From Bidens hawaiensis (Eukaryota; Streptophyta; Magnoliopsida; Asterales; Asteraceae), in contig JAIQDT010009108.1 of NCBI GenBank assembly GCA_021521415.1, positions 46,110 to 110,109 of the forward strand: a DNA stretch of 64,000 nt. The letters run 5' to 3'. Position 1 is the stretch's first letter. Every line of letters starts with the position of its first letter. The notes beneath the pieces are model-generated. The model did no database searches. It worked only from the letters and a program-made list of their open reading frames with translations, and had not been told where the DNA came from. Positions 41,360 through 53,300 of the stretch are shown one piece after another. A program made the position numbers and the translations under genes.

Positions 41360-43417
41360 ATGGCTGGAGCTAGGAAAGTTGCTGGAAAGGGAGGGGGTAC
41401 GGGACGTCGTGGCAGACCATGCATTGTTCGAGAACCTTCTGTGAAACCAGTTGTTAAATCTGCTGAAGGACCAAGTGAGACTCTATGAGGGCCAAGCCAG
41501 AATGAAGGATATCAACTTGACCCAAGCCACTATTGCTCAAGCTGTAGCAGCTGCAGTAAAGAACTTGAATCCTGAAAAGTCTGCTGGAGGTCATGTAAGA
41601 ATTGTTGAAAGGTATGGTGACAACGGTAAGAAAGATGAAGAAAGAGAGAAAGGTGACTCAAGGAAGTTTGATCAATGAAGGTTGTTGACAGGAAGAGAGG
41701 TTGAGGCGGGTGTAACTACAAAGACTTCAAAGGTTGTGACCCACCAAAGCTGACCGGTTTGGGAGACGCAATCGCTACACTCCAACGGATAACCGTAATG
41801 GATAAAGTTATCCGAATTAGCGAGTGCCATCCCGACCAAGTTGGAGGTTAGGCTACCCAATCCTTTGGTGATGAAGCAATGTACTGGTGGGAGTCTGTTA
41901 TGCAGAGGACGAGTCGGGAAGAGATTAAGGCCTTGAAATTGGATGACCTGAAGGAGATGGTCATGAAACAATTTTGTGCTGATGCCGAGGTAGAAAGGGC
42001 TGAGATGACGTTCCTGAACTTGAAAGCAGGAAAGATGACACACCATGAGTATACTACCGAATTTAACCGAATGTCCAGGTTGGTACCAGACATGGTTAAC
42101 ACTGAAGCTAAGAGGATCAAGTGCTATGTAAGAGGACTACAGCAGAACGTCCGCACGCTAGTCAGGGCAAATAAACCTGCTACGTTTAACTCAACAGTGG
42201 AACGAGCTGAGATGGTTTATGATGACTTGGCCGTGGATGATGTTGTGGTGGTGGAAGAGAAGAAGGATAAGAAGTGGGTCAATGATCTAAACGACCTGGT
42301 ACTTAGTTGTGGAACCCTAAGAACAAGCAGCCCAGAGTTTGGGAGAAAAGGTCGTGTAAGACCTGCGGAAAGATGCGTGGTGGTGACTAAAAGTGGAGTA
42401 AAGGGTCAGATGTTTGTTACAAGTGTGTTAAGGCTGATGGTGGATAAAGCAGGCTTGGATCGAATTCCTGTTATACATGTGGAAAGGTGGGGAATTATGC
42501 TCTGGATTGTACTACAAAGACCGCATGCTACAAGTGCGGTAGGACGGGTCATTTTGCTAAGGAATGTACTGAAGCTGGAGGAAGTTGAAAGAAAGAAGTT
42601 GAACCATCAAGACCAAAGACTAGAGCCTACATGCTGACTCAAGAACAGGCCAAGCAGATCCCAGATGTCGTGACAGGTACATTTCTATTAAACGGTATTT
42701 CTGCTTCAGTATGGTTTGATTCGGGTGCAAAAAAAAAGTTTCGTAACTACACCATTTAGTACATTAGCTAAAATGAAATGTTGTCGGGTGCCTAAAACCT
42801 TTATAGTAGAAACCACTAGTGACACCTCAGTTATAATAATGAAAATGGTTACGGATTGTAAGATACAATTAGAGGGACGTGAGTTCCCTGTTACCTTGTA
42901 TGTGATGACCTTATGAGGGTTCGATGTGGTCTTGAGAATGGATTGGTTATCTGAGTTTGAAGCTCAGATAGTGTGTAAGAGTAAGATAATAAGGTTAAAG
43001 TCCTTGTAAGGTAGTACGGTGACGGTTTACGATGATAAATAAAGTTCAGGGCTTAATGTCATTTCGATGATAAAAGCTGAAGGTTTGTTACAACGAGGGT
43101 GCAGTGCCAACCAGGCATATGTTGTAAACACTACGACCGAGACGAAAGAAATGAAAGATGTTTCTATCGTTCGCGACTACCATGAAGTATTCCCTGAGGA
43201 TCTTCCGGGGTTGCCATCGGAGCTTGAGATAGAATTCCAGATAGATTTAATACCAGGAGCCCAACCCGTCGCGAAAGCACCTTACCATCTAGCGCCGTCC
43301 GAGATGAAAGATCCGATGTCCCAACTACAAGAACTACTTGACAAAGGTTTTATTAGACCAATTGTTTCCCCCTGGGCGCACCGGTGTTGTTTGTTAAGAA
43401 GAAGGATGGAAGTATGA
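41360..43417 (+). pseudogene. Outer gypsy gag-pol INT 2, truncated in RT
   Basis: Gag begins at ATG 41360 behind TTCTTATAG. A gag block lies at 41879-42290 (SREEIKALKLDDLKEMVMKQ), damaged knuckles at 42400-42570, protease at 42716-42960, and the start of RT up to the KKDGSM position (43400-43417). It then jumps to sequence equal to LTR 2 at about 40117. Frameshifts and stops throughout. Confidence 0.88.
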
Positions 43418-43989
43418 TTATATTGCATGTATTGACAAAGAAGGTATGTATATGAAATATGAATGTGTATAGGTATCGGGCCTTAATATTATCTAAGATA
43501 GAAAAGGAAAGGGATCAGACCCTAAGAACATCAGAGATAGAAGGAACATAAAGTATATAGTATAAAAGTAATAGAGTATGAACGTATGCATGAATGTATT
43601 AAATGAAAGTAATAAGTAAATTACTTAATGTGTTTCTTCGGATACATATATGAAGGTAAGTGTATGTATTTCATGTTGAATGATTAACTAGGACTCACTC
43701 AGCGTAGCTGACTTTTAGTATGGACGCAGGTGAGTAGAATGAGGCAGCTGGCTTGAGCAAGGCAAATGGCAGGTGAATAAGAGGCTGGCATCAAAAGACT
43801 CATGATGTTTTATCTATACTGATATTTAATTTGAAAGACGAAATGTTTGTTTAAGACAAGTTATGAATAATTATGTAATGATTAATGAAAGTTTTAATAT
43901 TCCGCGAAAGTTTTAGTTAACTATGATATATATAACGTTTATGAGTAAATCAAACGTCTAGTGTAGGGCACCGGTGGCGGGGCCTTACA
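43418..43989 (+). repeat. Outer gypsy LTR 3, 3' part only
   Basis: Begins in mid-LTR (TATTGCATGTATTGAC, compare 40117-40132) and includes the conserved ACTCAGCGTAGCTGAC block (43695-43710). Ends GGGGCCTTACA at 43989, followed by TSD aaata. Confidence 0.85.
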
Positions 43990-43994
43990 AAATA

Positions 43995-44060
43995 CTTCAT
44001 TATTAGTTCTCTAGTTCTCTGTCCAAAGAGGAATTCTCTCTTGGTTAAATCAAAGATATG
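43995..44060. mobile_element. MITE-like inverted-repeat element, right part
   Basis: TTAGTTCTCTAGTTCTCTGT then GAGGAATTCTCTCTTGG are the inverted counterpart of 21044-21087, showing that the gypsy array entered close to one end of this small element. Confidence 0.45.
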
Positions 44061-44859
44061 AGAAAACAACTACTTAACTCGTCGGTTAGGTTAAACCTTA
44101 TCTAATTATTATATTTATATGCTTTATAATGTATTTTATTGATTAAAATAACAATATATTAATTAAATGATATCCAAAAATAAAACAATCCAAAACGGGA
44201 TTGAAGGGTCTCGAACACGCGCCCTCAGTCAACCAGAACCTTAAACACACACAACCAAGCCATCCGTTCTTGGGTGTCAGTTGGCTTAAACATGAGACTG
44301 ATAATTTATAACGAGACAGACGCAAACATAACAAATATTATGAACCTAGAATCATCAATCGGCCATAACATTAATCGTTTGGCTGATTGACCTTGGGGTT
44401 AGTGTTCCTAACATGATAACGAACATAATCATATAATGAATTACCATAAACGATTATGAAGCGAGGTTTAATTTGATAGATATACAGATGGATAGAACGA
44501 GGATCAGAACTAGTATAAGCATGTTGTTATGATGAAATTAATCATAAGGTTTATGTTTGTGACGTATCTAGGGACGTGCAGACGGGAGTAATTGTATTAA
44601 GATCGTTTCTGCATACTATAACACAATTTAGGTTAGACGGTTTATGTTATTTTGCTAATACATGTGAAGAACGTTCTTGATTACCAAATTAGAGGTTTCG
44701 TTGAGGTCGTTTAGACTTGATGAACGATATGCCTAGATCAATTCCAACATTAGGACTCAAATTAAGCTATAAGAAATCCAAATGGGCATGGGTTACGGGT
44801 AGCATCTCATTTTCTTAACTCATCTAATCTCATTTTCAATTGAGTTTCATCTCATTTTC
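44061..44859. other. Non-coding, probable old LTR debris
   Basis: No frame with homology on either strand. A short stretch near 44180-44290 is GC-richer. The region probably belongs to the repeat that continues beyond the solo LTR to the GAGATGTTACA at 48208. Confidence 0.4.
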
Positions 44860-45490
44860 AAACGAATCGAATCATATTTTTCAAACTAATCGAATTCCAT
44901 TTCAAAAGAATCAAATCCCATTCTCATGAGAATTGAATCCCGTTTTCAAACGAATCAAATACCTTTTACAAACGAATTGAATCCCATTTTCAAACGAATT
45001 GAATCCCATTTTCAAATGAATCGAATCCTTTTTTTTCAAACGAATTGAATGCCGTTTTCAAATGATTCGAATCCCATTTTCAAATGAATCGAATCCCATT
45101 TACAAAACACTTGAATCTCATTTTCAAACGAATTTAATCCCATTTTCAAATGAATCGAATACCTTTTTTCAAACGAATTGAATCCCGTTTTTTTACGAAT
45201 TGAATCCCATTTTCAAACAAATCGAATCCCATTTACAAACGAATTGAATACCATTTTCAAACAAGTTGAATCCCATTTATCGAATCCCCTTTTGAAACGA
45301 ATTGAATCCCATTTTAAAAAGAATTGAATCCCATTTTTAAATGAATTGAATCATTTTTCTCAAACGAATTGTATCCCATTTTCTAACGAATCAAATCCCT
45401 TTTTTCAAACGAATTGTGTCTTATTTTCAAACCAATCGAATCCTTTTTTTGAAACGACGTGAATCACATTTTCACACGAATTAAATCCCA
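44860..45490. repeat. 22-bp degenerate tandem array (CGAATTGAATCCCATTTTCAAA type)
   Basis: Well over twenty imperfect units of about 21-22 bp, consensus near AATCCCATTTTCAAACGAAT. Units vary (ATCGAATCC, ACCTTTTTTCAAACG). There is no ORF. It has the same CGAA/TTCG core as the short repeats in neighbouring LTRs. Confidence 0.85.
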
Positions 45491-45836
45491 CCCGATAACT
45501 CTGTTATCACCAAGTTTATGTTTTTCCTAAATGTTAGGGCCAGTATTACTATCCTACCAAGTTTCATGAAAAATCGACTTCGTTTACTCGTCCTTTTCAC
45601 GAACCGAACACTACTACTTTTACCCGAAACGAACCAACTCACCCGTTTAATCAAAAGTTCATTACTTATCAATAATCATGACCCATTCTATTATTCTACG
45701 AATTTTTATGCAAATCCGTACACGAAAACTAAACCTTTTTAATAAACCCGTACTTTTGAGGCTTGTGTCTGAAATCACTCGAGAAGACCAAAAGTATAGG
45801 AAACGAACTCAGAATTGAGTGATTCAAGCGGCCACA
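45491..45836. other. Non-coding flank of the tandem array
   Basis: A short frame at 45518-45742 has no recognisable features. It continues the old repeat and ends with the TSD ccaca of the solo LTR. Confidence 0.4.
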
Positions 45837-46297
45837 TGTAACATTCGTTACTTTTCAGACCCGAAAATCTGACCCGTTTTAAATTTTTGATTTTATATAT
45901 AAATTTATGTATATATATAAATATATATTTCAAGTTTTGTCTCGTGTATTTTTATTATGTTTGTTAACCGACACGTTTTGTTGTTTCGATGTGATCGTAT
46001 CATTCCTTTAGTATCTATACAATATTCTCGATAACTTCAATTTATCGATCCTTCATTTTCTGTTTTACTCGTTTAATTTACAAAACTACGGAATTTAAAT
46101 ATTTACTTAAACGATTTCCGAACTATCCGGGTATAATAGGAACATAATTCTAAATCATTAACTTTTTATTTCATTTATATAACATTTAAAAGTTCAAGGT
46201 TTAATTCGTAAATATATTCTAAATTCTATTAAAAAGAAATATGAAAGTTGAGGGGCTATTAGTGTAAATATGAAATTCAAAATATAATATAATAGTA

Positions 46298-46339
<42 letters not shown>

Positions 46340-47725
46340 TAATAATAATAATAATAATAATACAAAAAAGCAACAGCAGCCCAGCCCTTCCTCACGTTTT
46401 ACCGGCGGCCGGATTCCGGCGCCGACAACCTTTAAAACAACGATTTACACTCCGATTCGACCCGTTATTGCATCCAAACGACGTCTCCACTAATTATTAA
46501 CGTTTATACACTATGTAATCCATCATTAACAACCTAATAACTCGAATTAATAACCACGACCGCCGGATTATAATCGAAACATTGATAACTCGAATTAATC
46601 ACTAATCACTCCAATTAGTAGTATAAATAGGATGCTAATGATCATATAAACTCGTCCCACACATCAACTACATCTAATATACTCTCTATAGTCTCGAAAT
46701 TATTCGTCAAAACTGGATTCCGTCCACGGCAATGTAATTATTTTCAAACTAAATTACGTTAAAGATCCATAATTCATAAACATTATAAATCTTAAACCCA
46801 TCAAGTTCGTTTAAAACTAGTTTAACTTATATATATATATATATATATATATAGTACATATTTTCGTTTGTTAAACTTAAAATTCGTTAACATATTCGTT
46901 TGTCAAAATAAAATATACCGTAAACGCTAAATATTCAAACCTGATATTAATCTCGTAATTTAAAGTAATATTAAATTAACAATTCGATAAGATACGTTAA
47001 AGCTTAACAACAATATTATATTATCAAAACTTTATAAAAAGATAAATACACATTAACCACTTCTAATTTCCGGCAAATAGATTTATTTACTTTTATAAGT
47101 TGTTAGTTAATATTTTATTTTGTACATTTCATTCTAGTTGTGAAGTTCAATTACTTCGGTTCCATTTACACGCTTTCAGTTTTATTTCAAACTTGTCTTC
47201 GACTCCAAGGTGAGTTTCTCACACCCCTTTTTACTCTTTTATTACTTTTGGGGGTAGCATATATATCCGATCCAAATTACAATATCGTTTATTCATTATT
47301 TACAAACAACAATTTGCTACATGGACTTGTGTGTTTACTTTTTAGTTGCTCAAAATTACTTGCTCATAGATTACTTCAAGATAGTATGATCATACACCCC
47401 CCTTTGGCGCTCAATACATTTGTTGTTATGAGTGGAAAATGGCCTCATTATCCGAGTACGTTGGTGCACAATCCCAACTGGAAAGGACCTTACTTGCGCT
47501 TATCTGAGTACGCTGGTGCCCAATCTCTGTTGGAAAGTACCTTACTTGCTCATTTACACTTGTTCATGGAATTGTATGATTTTTTATGTACTTATATCAA
47601 ACTGTGAAAGCTCACCAACTATTCATATAGTTGACCATTATTTTATATATATTCTACAGGTACCGTTTTTAGAGTATATTTAGAGTATATACTCGGGTGT
47701 ATTCCGCTTTAGGAGGGGTGTTACA
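45837..47725 (+). mobile_element. Solo LTR of a gypsy-like family with perfect TSD
   Basis: TGTAACATTCG...GGGGTGTTACA, 1889 bp, flanked by ccaca at 45832-45836 and 47726-47730. No PBS, internal region or partner LTR adjoins it. Inside are (TAA)n at 46288-46362, (TA)n near 46828-46853, and a 72-bp mini-exon candidate between CATTCTAG (47137) and CCAAGGTGAGTTTCTC (47205-47220), the same layout as in the Tekay-like LTRs. Orientation follows from that landmark. Confidence 0.85.
46288..46362. repeat. (TAA)n microsatellite
   Basis: About 75 bp of AATAAT units in the solo LTR. Confidence 0.9.
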
Positions 47726-48264
47726 CCACAGCACCGTCTCACCATGATCTAAAAACCCATTAGCTCTCCATCAGTAGTAACTGTCGCTACAGCTGCTGGA
47801 AAACCCAAACAGTTGCCGGAAAACTCACTTTTCCACTGTTACGTTTTCCTTGATAAACACTGAACTTCCCGACCTTTGATTGAAGATCTGTCTACTGGAA
47901 ATCTTTATTTTAATGATATGAACTCTCATTAAAATTTTCACACCGATCCGACGGTTAGATCTTCAAGAATCGTCATGTCTTTGTGAGTTGCTCTCTAATA
48001 AACGGGAATATTGGGTTCGAATGAGGTTAGAGGCTAAGAGAGTTATAATGAGATGGTGGCTACGTTTATAGGAAGAGGGTAAGGTTTCATTTTTAACTTT
48101 TCATATAATGAAACTTAACCCCCTAACACTTTATATAATTTCATTTATCTTCTACAATTTAATTAAACACAATTCATTTAAATACCGACCGAAACTTGAG
48201 ATGTTACAACAAGATCAAAGCGTTTAGATTCTCTCGAATTTCTAGGTTAAAACTTAGGTGTTTC
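47726..48264 (-). other. Continuation of the interrupted older LTR-like repeat
   Basis: Joins 45836 across the solo LTR and reaches GAGATGTTACA (48198-48208), the reversed form of a TGTAACATCTC LTR start, so the repeat probably lies on the minus strand. No gene. The other end was not found. Confidence 0.4.
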
Positions 48265-48440
48265 CTAATACCATGTAGTGGATGGAGCCCATATGGGAGC
48301 TTTTAGCGCCATGTGGCGGCACATCACCATTGCTGCTTTTTGAAAAAAAATGGTGTAGTGGATGGATCTCATTCCAATCATTATTTCATTACTATTACTT
48401 GTTGTTATTTTATTATAAATATATTAAATAAAGCCAACCC
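48265..48440 (+). mobile_element. MITE-like repeat (GTGGATGGAGCCC family), copy 2
   Basis: GTAGTGGATGGAGCCCATAT (48274-48293), then a GCGCCATGTGG..CACATCACCAT block as in copy 1, and a second GTGTAGTGGATGGATCTC at 48351-48368 that may be a subterminal repeat. Non-coding. Confidence 0.4.
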
Positions 48441-48907
48441 ATAAATCAATGGGCATATTCTTCTCCTACCCGACGCTTTGTAGGAAACGCCTCACACCCC
48501 AAAGCATCCAAAGAGCCCCGGAGGCGGTGTTTCCAGGCGCTTCGGGGCTTTTTCGATACACCCGGTCGTATTACCAACCCCCAAAGCGAGACCTATTTGT
48601 GACTATTGGATTCCGGACCTATGTAGAGAAAAACTTTTATATGTATGCTTAATACAATACAACTTGATGGAAATAATTTGAGTCTAAACTATCAAAGCTA
48701 CATAATAATAATTATTATTATTATATGACAATTGAGGATTTTGGTGTCATTCCTGTTTAGGTCACTTTATGGTATCATGTTGGTCCTCAGAATTTACATA
48801 ACAATTAAGACCGGACATCAATTTTTTGTTTTTGTTTGTTTGTTTTAAATCCAGTATTGGAAGGAACATGATGAACGTTTGGTCAGTCAAAAATATATTT
48901 AAATAAA
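48441..48907. other. Non-coding flank of the Mutator-like element
   Basis: Contains an imperfect inverted repeat AGCCCCGGAGGCG ... CGCTTCGGGGCT (48513-48550) and AT-rich DNA. No supported gene. Last 9 bp are the MULE target duplication. Confidence 0.5.
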
Positions 48908-49138
48908 GACCCAATTACAAATTTTGTCATTTAAAATAAGACAAATTACGGTTCGTGTTCTTTTTTTAGTTTCCTTGCAGGCGGTGTACTTTAAACTTTT
49001 TTTTCCTACAAGTTTTGTCATTTACGCTAACTGGGTTAGAAAAAGTCAGTTAAATCCCATCACGTGAGGCACATGTGAGGGTAGTTTTGTCCTTTCATAT
49101 CTCTGCAACTAAACCCCCCTTTATCAGTCTTCCCCCTC
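48908..49138 (+). repeat. MULE left terminal inverted repeat
   Basis: Inverted copy of 53957-54189. Contains CACGTGAGGCACATGTGAGG and ends in a C-rich tract (CTTCCCCCTC); the GRF gene starts about 65 bp further in, so the TIR is likely its promoter. Confidence 0.92.
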
Positions 49139-49203
49139 TTTTTAACCCAACCCCACCTTCAATCGATTAGGGTACGATTAGGGCTTCAATCAATTAGGGC
49201 TCG

Positions 49204-49596
49204 ATGCGAAATTCAAATACCAGGGCTCAATTGATGATGGCTTACTGTGTTTGTGGCAAGGTAGCAGTTGTTCGAACTTCATGGACTGATAGAAATCCAG
49301 GTCGTCGGTTTTTCTCTTGTCCGGACATGGTAAGTGTGTAATTCGATTTAAGTTCCAGTCAATTGTTTATACTTCATGTTTCTCCTCTTTTCCAGACATC
49401 GGATTGCCCCTTTCTTGGATGGCGTGACCCACCAATGTGTGAACGGGCATTGGAGATTATCCCGGGCTTATTGAAGTCGAAAAACAAGGCTGAACAAAGT
49501 TTAGAGAGTTATAAAGAACAAGCAAGGAAGATGAAGAACAGATTGGTCATTAGTTGGATCATTTTCATTGCAATTGTAATTGCAATGAAAATGTAA
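49204..49596 (+). CDS. GRF-type zinc-finger protein with C-terminal membrane helix (two exons)
   Basis: Predicted exons 49204-49329 and 49396-49596, joined in phase across a GTAAGT...TTTTCCAG intron, giving 108 residues. Residues about 14-55 form a GRF zinc finger: CVCGK, TSWTDRNPGRRFFSC, then DCPFLGWRDPPMCERA, with the expected C-x-C ... C ... C spacing. A Lys/Glu-rich helix follows (SKNKAEQSLESYKEQARK). The C-terminal 20 residues (LVISWIIFIAIVIAMKM) look like a tail-anchor. GRF fingers bind nucleic acid in known proteins. Small plant proteins of this build are widespread, but their function is not known to me. It sits in the place of mudrB, the second gene of MuDR, but is unrelated to it by eye. 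It may be an accessory gene or a captured host gene. Confidence 0.75.
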
Positions 49597-50346
49597 CTAG
49601 TTGACTGAATTTGAAGTTGTTGACTATTTGGATTTTGACTTTATTAGTTAATTTAGGACTTTATGCAGTTTAAGTATTATGTATTTTGACTTTATTTTGG
49701 ATGTAATTTTGGATCCCTTTTAAGCAATGTATCATCAGTTTATTTTGGATTTAATTTGGATCTTTGGTTAGTTTATTTTGGACTTTTGGATGGATGCTAT
49801 ACACAATCTGCACATTGTGAACTATCTACACATGATGCACAATCTGCACATTGTGCACTATCTACACATCCATCTACAAAATCCATAAACCATAAACCAA
49901 GAAATGAATACTGCATAATATGATCTGATCTGATCCAAGGGCAAATAAGTAAAAACTGCACAATATGCACAAATGAGTCATCTGCACAAACATCCATCTG
50001 CCAAACCATTAAATTATGTAAAATCTGATCCAAGGGCAAATATGTCCAAACCCTTAAAATAAGTAACATCTGATCCATCTGCAGTTCTGCACAACCATTA
50101 ACAACAACCATAAATGCAAACAACAACCAAGTTAAATAATGAACAACCATATTAAAAGCTACTTGTCATTTAACAACTACTAAACATTAATCAACCATAT
50201 TAAAGTCAACAACTTAAAGCAACATTAGTCCAGACAACAACTTAATACATCCATACCATGAAAAACTTGAAAAAAAGTCTAACAACTTAAAAATATCCAT
50301 ACCATAAAGTCATAAAAACTACAAAAACAGTCAAACAGTAGGCACA
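49597..50346. other. Intergenic space between the two MULE genes
   Basis: Room for both 3' UTRs. Repeats of TCTGCACATTGTG and TGATCCAAGGGCAAATA occur at 49800-50060. No coding signal. Confidence 0.6.
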
Positions 50347-53300
50347 TTAATCAGCAACATTTTTCATGCATGATCTCTTGTTGTGACCCTTTTGACCACA
50401 TGTCCCACAAGTGTTTAATCCTTTTGGCTTTGTCTTTCTCACTGCCTTCACTTTCTGACCTTCACCCTCCACAGCCTTTCCCTTACCCTTTGCATCAACC
50501 TTTCCCTTGCCCTTTGCATCAACCTTTGACTTTTTCCTTGAACCACCATCATCCCTTTCCACTGCTGACTTTTTCCTTGATTTCTTTGGCCTTCCAGTTT
50601 GCTTTTTGAATTTAGGAGCTGTAATCTGGATTGGGACTTGTGATGTGGGCCACATACTCATACCATTGATGGGATACACCTTGTAGCTATACACTGCCTT
50701 CCACCTATCCATTGTGTAAATTGGTTTGACAAATGTTTCTGGCCTGACAACAGATCTGTCATGTGCACCCTTCACCCAAATACATGCCACCACATGTCTA
50801 CAAGGTATCCCAGTTATCTCCCATCTCCTACATGCACATGTACTTGTGCTCATGTTCACTACACACTGATCACCATATGGACCTGTTACCTGATAATGAT
50901 CCTCACCATTCCAATGCACAGAGTACCTATCATCCAAATATGTAAACCATTCACATCATTTACAAGACAAGTAAATATTCACATACAACTCACCTGCTTG
51001 CTTCCTTCTTCACTGACTCCATAATTTGTGTAGCATATGGTGTTAGTAACCCTGATGACCTATCAATTACCTTCAACACAGTAACAATCTTCCTCATCAC
51101 ATATTCTCTTATGTATTCCAGCAATGTGATAATAGGCTTGTCCCTTCCATCTACCAGCTTTGAATTGAAACATTCACACATGTTGTTGGTCAACACATCA
51201 GACATTGCTCTACCTATTAAACAAAACACAACAGATAAAGGACAAAACTTGAAAGTTATGAGAGAATAAATGATACAAAATTAAAAACTTACCAGAGAAG
51301 TGTGACCTTGACCATGTTTCTGGTGGGATCTTAGATACCCAAAGATGACACCTTTTGTTCAAGTTTTTTAGGTTGTTCATCTCTCTCTTATAGTGTGTAG
51401 GTGATGTACATCTAGCCAGCTTCCAAAGAGCATCCCTTAAAAGCTTTCCTTTGAAGAGTGATCTTAGGTTATCTTCAATGTGCCTCACACAAAACCTATG
51501 CTCTGCAGAAGGAAACAACTTATCTACAGCCTGTATAAGACCCTTTTGCCTGTCACTCATAAAGGTAAACTTGGATCTGTTGTTTATATCCAAGTCATCA
51601 CCATGGCATTCCAAGAACCATTCCCAAGAGTTCAATGTTTCAGCTTCAACTACAGCATATGCAACAGGGTAGTATCCATTGTTTGGATCTAGAGCAACTG
51701 CTGTTAAAAGTTGACCAGGCCAAGCACTTTTAAGGAAAGCCCCATCCAGTCCCAACAGATCCCTACCTATTGCTTTGAACCCCTTTTTCAAAGACCCCAA
51801 ACAGATGTATATCCTCTTGAATTGTCTTGTCTCAGATGTTGGATCTGAGCATTCTTCTAATTCAAGCTTCATTGTTGTATCTGGATTAGTCCTCTTCAAC
51901 TCTTCAATATAATCCCTCAATAACCCATATTGGCCTCTGAAATTTCCAATTATATGTTCCCTGGCCAACATCTTTGCCCTATAAGCTTTCATCTCAGACA
52001 CACCAACTTCAAACCTCCTTTGAAACCTTTCTTTGATGGATTTAACTTTCAGCTTTGGGTCATCTTGAAGATCAGTAACCAAATGGTTTGAGAGGAACCC
52101 GGCTGTGCAAGCATAAATTTCCCTAGATTGAAGGCATTTATGTTCATTTATCAACCTTGTAATTTTCCATGAAGCTGTTCTCTTTTGGTATGACAACAAC
52201 AGTACCCAAGGGCATCTAATAACAAGTGGGTCTTTCCTTTTTCCCCTACCCCCAATACTTTTCTGGACTGGTCCCTCATCTTTATTAGCACTGCTAGATC
52301 CAACCCCCTGCATGTGGGACCCATCTTCCATATCTCCTTCACACACAGCCCTCACCCTTACCAAATCATCTTTTCTTATCCTAATTTGTCTTCTTGTTTC
52401 AACTGCATGTGCCTTGATCATATCCTTCACCTCTGCTTTTGTACCAAAAACTTGTCCCACATGGAAAAGATAATCCATGTCCCCCTCATTTCTTTGTTTC
52501 TCATTATACATCCTATCATTATCCAACATCACATCATCCATTTCTATGTCCAAACCCTCTAAACTACAATTTGCATCCTGCTGTTCAACTTCAAAATCAG
52601 TATGCAGTCTGAAATCCCTCATATCTACATCTACATCATGTGTTTCACCATCTTCATAGTTGAAGTCACTATCTGAATCACTTTCTGAATCTTCATCACC
52701 ATCCCTAGTTTTCTTAACATTTTTAGATTTCTTTTTGTTCTTAGATTTCTTCACATTCTTTGGTTTCTTAACTGGACAACCCTCTAGATGTTCATCATCA
52801 TCAGAACTCTCATCTCTCATTTCATAGTTAGAATCCCTACTATCATCAGTTCCACTTTCATCTGAACTTGAAGAACCATCTCCACTTTCTTCATCTGAAA
52901 TTGAAGAATCTTCACTATCTCCATCCCCACCTCCATCCCCACCTCCATTGTAATCTATATCCACCTCATTTGTAGGCTGCACACCATATCCACCTCCATC
53001 CCCACCTCCATCTACATCACCATTGTAATCAATCTCCACCTCATTTGTAGGTTGCACACCAAAAGCATCCTCTCCAAACATAGGGTCAAATTCTGGATCC
53101 TCATGACATATATCAATCTGGTCTTGTTGTTCAACAACACCAACATTATTCTCTTCTTGAACATTCACATTTGCATCCTGTTTGTCTTGTTCCACAACTA
53201 CCTTTTGAACAACAACCTCATTTGTGTTATCTTGCCATTCCAACAACAACCTTTTCTTAACTGAGTTTGCTTTATCTAGTACGACCTCACTTGCAAGAAA

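Larger units (their letters stand above)
21586..43989 (+). mobile_element. Ty3/gypsy array: LTR-INT-LTR-partial INT-partial LTR, with one TSD
   Basis: LTR 1 starts TGTAACATCC at 21586 and, after a nested element (22725-31762), ends ...CTTACA at 33329. INT 1 is 33330-38290. LTR 2 is 38291-40917. INT 2 starts with a PBS (40921) and breaks off at about 43417. A 3' LTR part runs to 43989. The only target duplication is aaata, at 21581-21585 and 43990-43994, enclosing everything. This is the expected product of unequal recombination between the LTRs of one insertion, followed by a deletion joining RT to mid-LTR. Chromodomain-type integrase marks it as Tekay-like. Coding regions are badly decayed. 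Confidence 0.85.

Noticed and set aside
47140..47607. 155-codon plus-strand ORF with hydrophobic stretches
   Set aside because: Lies wholly in the solo LTR, across the predicted mini-exon and donor; no homology or supporting context.
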